A DNA stretch of 35,881 bases from Spirochaetota bacterium (lineage in GTDB: Bacteria > Spirochaetota > UBA4802 > UBA5550), in the NCBI GenBank assembly GCA_016933025.1, contig JAFGBT010000024.1, positions 1 to 35,881 on the forward strand. The letters are read 5' to 3'. The notes beneath the pieces were generated by a model. The model saw nothing but the letters and a program-made list of their open reading frames with translations. It made no database searches and was not told the DNA's origin. The stretch's first letter is position 1. Each line of letters starts with the position of its first letter. Both the position numbers and the translations under genes were made by a program. Shown here piece by piece: positions 31,616 to 35,881 of the stretch.

Positions 31616-31686
31616 CTTATTTTCACAAGCGATGTGACATAAAAATGAAAATAAGATAAACCGTTCCGTGTCAGGATTATGTCACA
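31616..31686. promoter_or_regulatory. Interlaced inverted repeats upstream of the M23-like gene
   Basis: CTTATTTTCA at 31616-31625 pairs with TGAAAATAAG at 31646-31655. TGTGACAT at 31633-31640 is repeated in reverse complement at 31679-31686. The 274-base spacer (31513-31786) is otherwise AT-rich and without an ORF. These could be regulator-binding sites; no regulator is identified. Confidence 0.4.
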
Positions 31687-31786
31687 AAATTATTGTATAA
31701 GTAACAGCGGTATTAAATTTATGATGTCTGATGATCAATGAACAGCTGAATCAAAATCGTTTTGAACCTTGCCGAATAGGAGGGTA

Positions 31787-33145
31787 TTAAAATCCAAAGG
31801 AAGTCGCCAGGATGATATCGGCGTTTATTGCCCTGATCTTGAAATTGAGGATGTGGAGTTCCCTGCCCATTGTTGCGAAGAATTGCGCGAAGGTGTTTTC
31901 CATGCCGGCCCGTGCATGAGTAATTACGGTCCCAATCGTTATGATGCTCTCCTTCCCGATAAGAAAATCAATGCCGGCCATCCCGTAGAGGATAAAGGAG
32001 TAATTATATATGTACGATTTGTCAAGCAAATCGGGAAAGGTTCCGTATATCCGTGCCTTGGAGTCGTTATACCCAATACCTCCGCCGAGGGTAAACACAG
32101 TGGTCCTTGAAACATAGAATTCAAATCCGCCCTTAATTGAAACGGATGGACGGGTGGATTGGGTCTGTTTTTTCCCGATAGAGCTGCTTTTAAAATACAT
32201 GATCTGGCTGAGCGGGGGATAAAGCGTCTCATCTTGGATAAGAAACGGCTGGGTGAATGTGACGGGAACGGAGAATTCAAGTTCAATAGCCATGGCAATA
32301 TCATTGATGGGACGGGAATAGGCGCCGGCTATGAGAATTGGTCCCACATCGTATGTAAAGGTATAGGGTAATTCTCCTTTTGCCTTGAATTCCAGCCGGG
32401 TCATGGCGGCAATCTCGCTCATGATATATTTTTCGGCCTGTAGAATATTTTTTTTCCAGACGAACCGTCCGGGACTGAGTATAAACCCTATTTCAGACTG
32501 TCGTAATTTTGCAAGGTACCCAATTCTCGGATTCGAAGAGATTTCCCTGATTGTTTCTCTTTCAAACTCGTGGCTGTAGACCCCCGGTGTTATATCAATA
32601 AGGGCCCTGTTTTTAGTTGTCTCGACTGAATCATAGTATTTGCCGTTCAGTCCTATGCCGACGGAGTGGTTCGCATTGATTGCATAGGCCAACGAGGAGG
32701 AGACTTCGTATGTCATTTTATCTGTTATGCTTGTTCCAGTGCCGATAGCCGGGAAGTCTTTCATCGCAATGGTTCTCGTTTTAATGCCTGAAGACTCATA
32801 GTTGGTGTATATATCAAAACCGAGTGAAAAGTGGTCGATTTTTCTGGCATATGAAATGCGCCCAACGCCTAAATCGAATGTATCGACTTTAGGCCTGATC
32901 AGGGCGAGCTGGGCGAGTCTCATGAATACTTTTGACTGAAAGGATGTTTGGTAATTGGCTAGTATCCCGAGTGCGTTATTATGGCGCTGGCATGAAAGGA
33001 GCGCCGGGTTGCGGACGGTGTCCAGCGCGCCGTACGCGTGAACGGTCAGAACCCGGCCCATGAAGAAGCTATTGGCCGCGAGCCTGGAGGCAGGGAGGAA
33101 AAACAGTAATGCACTTATTAAAAAAATCAGGTGGTGTTTATTCAT
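31787..33145 (-). CDS. Outer-membrane beta-barrel protein of unknown function
   Basis: The 452-residue protein has a Sec signal peptide (MNKHHLIFLISALLFFLPASRLAAN) and then many amphipathic strands, for example FDLGVGRISYARKIDHFSLGFDIYTNYE, SVGIGLNGKYYDS, TVFTLGGGIGYNDSKARIYG and FILYGMAGIDFLIGKESIITIGTVITHAR. It ends in ATSFGF, the C-terminal aromatic expected for BAM insertion. The early motif YGALDTVRNPALLSCQ recalls the start of FadL/OmpP1- or PorV-type barrels, where a conserved NPA(A/L) lies near the N-terminus. A hydrophobic-substrate role is conceivable but unproven. A GGGGCG sequence precedes the ATG at a short distance. The adjacent upstream gene is a panE fragment. Confidence 0.75.
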   Translation of the reverse strand: MNKHHLIFLISALLFFLPASRLAANSFFMGRVLTVHAYGALDTVRNPALLSCQRHNNALGILANYQTSFQSKVFMRLAQLALIRPKVDTFDLGVGRISYARKIDHFSLGFDIYTNYESSGIKTRTIAMKDFPAIGTGTSITDKMTYEVSSSLAYAINANHSVGIGLNGKYYDSVETTKNRALIDITPGVYSHEFERETIREISSNPRIGYLAKLRQSEIGFILSPGRFVWKKNILQAEKYIMSEIAAMTRLEFKAKGELPYTFTYDVGPILIAGAYSRPINDIAMAIELEFSVPVTFTQPFLIQDETLYPPLSQIMYFKSSSIGKKQTQSTRPSVSIKGGFEFYVSRTTVFTLGGGIGYNDSKARIYGTFPDLLDKSYIYNYSFILYGMAGIDFLIGKESIITIGTVITHARAGMENTFAQFFATMGRELHILNFKIRAINADIILATSFGF

Positions 33146-33195
33146 TCAGCGCCCCAGGGTGCAATCGGTTCAATTATGCCTGCTGATATTGTCAG

Positions 33196-33477
33196 CTAAA
33201 CAGCGAAAACTTTCAATAACATTTTTATAAGCGGAGCGAATTGCCCGGTAGAGACGGCGCTCTGAATTTGTTCCCCTCCAGTACGTAGCCGCGGGTCAGC
33301 GTGTTTGAACAGGAGCTCACCTGATACGCTTTTCATTGTGATCACGATTTTTTTAACCGCATAATAATCTGATCGGCAGACGACTGAAACGCGGGCCTCT
33401 GCCTGTAAAAGGCGTGACCCGTAGTAGCTTACGACTGCAGCGGTGCCGACGGCTAATATGTTCGATGAATCACTCAT
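33196..33477 (-). pseudogene. N-terminal remnant of ketopantoate reductase (PanE/ApbA family)
   Basis: The 93-codon frame matches only the first part of PanE/ApbA: NILAVGTAAVVSYYGSRLLQAEARVSVVCRSDYYAVKK aligns in order with the Rossmann start of these ~300-residue reductases, then similarity fades. The dinucleotide motif is broken (GTAAVV in place of GAGAVG), and the frame stops about 200 residues early with the outer-membrane protein gene following after 50 bases. It is best read as a decaying fragment. A functional short protein is unlikely but cannot be excluded. Confidence 0.65.
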
Positions 33478-33764
33478 GATAATATGCCGCTGACACTATT
33501 GTGAAAAAACAATAATACAGGATTAACAAGCAAGAGTTTTTAATATCCGAGCAATAAATACAGGTATGTATATGTATTTACACCGGTTGAATATTTCATT
33601 TTTCAGCGGTTATGATGGATAAAATATGCATATGGTGACGGTATTTTTGCATAAAAAATTATCAAAATCGAGTAAATTATTGACATCGGAAGGCGATGAT
33701 TTGAAATAATAATAGTGATCAACGAAACGTTGATATAATTAAAATAAATATTGGAGGAATTCCC

Positions 33765-34166
33765 GTGACTTTCTGGCAGGAATGGGGCGGATATATATTA
33801 ATAGCTATCATATTGGCGGTTATAGCCGCCGGCGTTGTGGTATACAGGATCCTGAAGGGGAGGGTCCAGAAAAAAATGGATGACCAGCAACAACTGGTAA
33901 ACCAGCACAAGGTGCCTGCGTCCATACTGGTCATCGAAAAAAGAAAGGACAAGATAAAAAACGCAAATATTCCAAAATCGGTAATAGAGCAGATACCGAG
34001 GGTGTACAAGCTGAAAAAGGTCCCCATCGTCAAGGCGAAGATCGGTCCCCAAGTAATGGACCTGCTATGCGATGAGGATGTGTTCGATAAGCTCCCGGAA
34101 CGAAAGACGGTACGGGTAGACCTCGCGGGTATTTTCATAGCCGCCATCAAGCAGGGGAAAAAGTAG
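33765..34166 (+). CDS. Small membrane-anchored protein of unknown function
   Basis: The 133-residue protein has one N-terminal membrane helix (about 8-28, GGYILIAIILAVIAAGVVVYRIL). A basic, Gln/Lys-rich segment (30-66) follows, then a small domain with PKSVIEQIPRVYKLKKVPIVKAKIGPQVMDLLCDEDVFDKLPERKTVRVDLAG, probably cytoplasmic. The family is not recognised. The start is GTG at 33765 with GGAGG 8 bases upstream. Upstream, TTGACA at 33680-33685 may be a -35 box, with an AT-rich -10 (AATAAT) not well spaced. The cutA gene begins 3 bases after its stop codon, so the two are an operon. Confidence 0.75.
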   Translation: MTFWQEWGGYILIAIILAVIAAGVVVYRILKGRVQKKMDDQQQLVNQHKVPASILVIEKRKDKIKNANIPKSVIEQIPRVYKLKKVPIVKAKIGPQVMDLLCDEDVFDKLPERKTVRVDLAGIFIAAIKQGKK

Positions 34167-34169
34167 CCG

Positions 34170-34493
34170 TTGGAGAGCTGTATTATTGTGTACTGCACGG
34201 TGCCGTCCCTGGAAACGGGTATGGTTATCGCTGACGACCTGATTTCAGGACAATACGCCGCGTGCGTCAACATTGTTCCAGGGCTCACCTCGATATACCG
34301 GTGGAAAGGCGAGATAGCGAGGGACATTGAAATGCTTCTGATAATCAAGAGCAGAAGGGCGCTCTTTGGTACAATACGTGATAGAATACTCTCTATTCAC
34401 CCGCATGAAGTGCCAGAAATTATTTCTATGGACATATCAGATGGAAACGATCCGTACCTGAAATGGATTTCAGACAGCACCCGTGCCCAGTAA
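34170..34493 (+). CDS. cutA: CutA1 divalent-cation tolerance family protein
   Basis: The 107-residue product matches CutA1 throughout: IIVYCTVPSLETGMVIADDLISGQYAACVNIVPGLTSIYRWKGEI, then EMLLIIKSRRALFGTIRDRILSIHPHEVPEIISMDISDGNDPYLKWI. The conserved AACVN, YRWKG and HPxxVPE blocks are present. The family forms trimers and has been linked to copper tolerance, though its molecular role is unsettled. The start is the TTG at 34170: a stop codon of the upstream gene lies in the same frame 6 bases before, and a GTG at 34188 would remove the first beta strand. It directly follows the membrane-anchored protein gene. Confidence 0.93.
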   Translation: MESCIIVYCTVPSLETGMVIADDLISGQYAACVNIVPGLTSIYRWKGEIARDIEMLLIIKSRRALFGTIRDRILSIHPHEVPEIISMDISDGNDPYLKWISDSTRAQ

Positions 34494-34725
34494 CCATGAG
34501 TGACATTGCTTAATTTACATGACGTTCAATAAAAAATAGGGTTAAATAGAAAAATTCATTGAGTTATTTTACGATTTGTTGTAATACTTTTATAGAGTGA
34601 AGTCTTTCAATGCCGCAATGAAAGGCGGTGTAAAGTGACCATTTTTTTTTAATTAATCATAAAAAAAATGATAGTCTTTCTATTGATTCTACCGTTTATA
34701 TTAATTATATTATAAGGCGGAAGAA

Positions 34726-35187
34726 ATGGACAGGATCAAGAAAAGCATTGTTTCGAACAGGTTTGTCCGGCTTATTGAGGAAAATCATCAAGAAATCATA
34801 GAACATTTCATGAATGATGTTAGCCGGAATAAAAAGACAATAGCCTACCGGAACATGGATCCCCACGATTTATATGAAATAGGCAGCAGGGTTTACAGGG
34901 AATTGTCAAAATGGATTGAGAAAGGGCTGCCCAAAGAAGAGGTAAAGGAGTATTACAGGAAGCTTGGAAAAATACGACATAGTGAAGGAATACCTTTTTC
35001 ACAGTTTTTTCAGGCTCTGGTTCTTTTAAAACGTCACATGTGGCTTTTTATCAAGCGGCAATTGGAAAATGAAATGACGGATTACAAGCAGGCGATAGAG
35101 GTAAGCGACCGGGTTGTTCTTTTCTTTGACAGGGCGGCATATTATATGCTTACCGGGTACGAGGAAGAGATCGGGAAAAAATGGTAA
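34726..35187 (+). CDS. RsbRD_N-like helical sensor-domain protein
   Basis: This 153-residue, almost entirely helical protein resembles the RsbRD N-terminal domain (globin-like fold found at the N-terminus of stressosome RsbR-type proteins and some kinases): IEENHQEIIEHFMNDV, GSRVYRELSKWI, RKLGKIRHSEGIPFSQFFQALVLLKRHMWLFIKRQ. No STAS or kinase domain follows, so it is a stand-alone module. AAGGCGG lies 6 bases before the ATG. It sits between cutA and the rRNA operon. A signalling role is inferred from the family; ligand and partner are unknown. Confidence 0.7.
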   Translation: MDRIKKSIVSNRFVRLIEENHQEIIEHFMNDVSRNKKTIAYRNMDPHDLYEIGSRVYRELSKWIEKGLPKEEVKEYYRKLGKIRHSEGIPFSQFFQALVLLKRHMWLFIKRQLENEMTDYKQAIEVSDRVVLFFDRAAYYMLTGYEEEIGKKW

Positions 35188-35223
35188 TTTTTCATAAAAA
35201 TAAAAAAAATTTATCAAAAAATC

Positions 35224-35253
35224 TTGACAATTTAAGGCCTGAAAAACTAATAT
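35224..35253 (+). promoter_or_regulatory. rRNA operon promoter
   Basis: TTGACA (35224-35229), an 18-base spacer and TAATAT (35248-35253) lie about 260 bases upstream of 16S. The exact -35 box and the position in front of a long leader fit an rrn promoter. Confidence 0.6.
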
Positions 35254-35351
35254 CACATTTTCGAAAGGGGATGTTTTGATGCTATTTGAAACGTCGCTTG
35301 AGAAGAACATAGGGATACATAAAGCAATTACTTAGATTTTAAATAATTAAG

Positions 35352-35367
35352 CGCCTGCTTGCAGGCG
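35352..35367 (+). other. Leader hairpin of the rRNA transcript
   Basis: CGCCTGC/GCAGGCG with a TT loop forms a 7-bp hairpin in the rRNA leader. It has no T-run and is more likely a processing or folding element than a terminator. Confidence 0.5.
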
Positions 35368-35380
35368 AACTGATTGTTGA

Positions 35381-35416
35381 AAAATCTCCAAAGAGTAATA
35401 TTTTGGGGATTTTTTT
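35381..35416 (+). terminator. Terminator-like hairpin inside the rRNA leader
   Basis: AAAATCTCCAAA (35381-35392) pairs with TTTGGGGATTTT (35402-35413), with one U-G pair, and is followed by further T residues to 35416. It lies downstream of the putative rRNA promoter and upstream of boxA, so it could act as an attenuator of the leader transcript. Confidence 0.5.
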
Positions 35417-35428
35417 GTCACCTGTGAT

Positions 35429-35442
35429 AGTTCTTTGAAAAC
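35429..35442 (+). promoter_or_regulatory. boxA-like antitermination site in rRNA leader
   Basis: AGTTCTTTGAAAAC resembles the boxA element (TGCTCTTTGA) that loads Nus factors to prevent Rho termination in rRNA operons. It lies about 80 bases before 16S, the usual position. Confidence 0.55.
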
Positions 35443-35512
35443 TGGGTAGTATATATAACTACCTCTGTTAATTACTTTAAGTTTGAACCAAATTATCTTT
35501 ATGATAACTATT

Positions 35513-35881
<369 letters not shown>

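Noticed and set aside
33719..34348. Minus-strand open frame of 209 codons
   Set aside because: Antisense to the membrane-anchored protein and cutA; CutA motifs show the plus strand is the coding one.
35279..35335. 18-codon leader peptide in the rRNA leader as a gene
   Set aside because: Has a plausible ribosome site but no codon pattern suggesting attenuation and no evidence of conservation; kept only as a remark in a finding.

Overview
The window is 35.9 kb of bacterial chromosome, most likely from an uncultured member of the Spirochaetota. The right edge holds the first ~370 nt of a 16S rRNA gene whose helix-3 region (GCGCGTTTTAAACATGCAAGTCG) is spirochaete-like. A fliM gene implies flagella, several secreted proteins have relaxed lipobox signal peptides, and two outer-membrane beta-barrels imply a diderm envelope. 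Family-level placement is not possible from this window.

Layout. (1) 1-767: a small DUF559 (Vsr-like nuclease) gene enclosed by inverted pairs of C6/G6-rich repeats. (2) 768-5009, all on the minus strand: a DcaP-like porin, a lipoprotein, purM and a FadR-type GntR regulator. (3) 5010-5356: a divergent control region with two overlapping promoters and two near-identical palindromes. One of these matches the FadR-family operator TNGTNNNACNA exactly. (4) 5357-10285: a beta-oxidation cluster (fadI-type thiolase, fadJ-type hydratase/dehydrogenase, an LCAD/IVD-type acyl-CoA dehydrogenase) interrupted by a patch of palindromic repeats. (5) 10322-12728: a Na+/Ca2+ exchanger and, divergently, an alpha-methylacyl-CoA racemase-like gene. 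(6) 12835-14689: a divergent purC followed by a stand-alone GMP-synthase ATP-pyrophosphatase. (7) 14764-17855, minus strand: a CooT-like nickel protein with a His-rich extension, a leuB-type dehydrogenase, and a zinc-ribbon membrane protein. (8) 18211-24261, plus strand: an HDOD signalling protein fused to a GHKL-like ATPase domain, a B12/radical-SAM protein, then a butyryl-CoA-dehydrogenase-like gene with etfB and etfA of the anaerobic/bifurcating type. (9) 24267-28053: a class A penicillin-binding protein and, divergently, a putative lipoprotein translationally coupled to an M55 D-aminopeptidase. (10) 28379-33477: a secreted protein coupled to fliM, an M23-like protein, an outer-membrane protein and a panE fragment. 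(11) 33765-35881: a membrane-anchored protein, cutA, an RsbRD_N-like sensor protein, and the rRNA leader with the start of 16S.

The recurring biological theme is acyl-CoA metabolism. Genes for thiolysis, hydration/dehydrogenation, two structurally distinct acyl-CoA dehydrogenases, an ETF pair and a racemase are spread over 17 kb. The part near 5 kb is plausibly controlled by the adjacent FadR-type repressor. A second theme is a set of GC-rich inverted repeats occurring both around the DUF559 gene and, without any gene, at other intergenic sites. This looks like a small mobile or self-propagating element family with gene-less derivatives. All calls are from reading the sequence; no database search was run.
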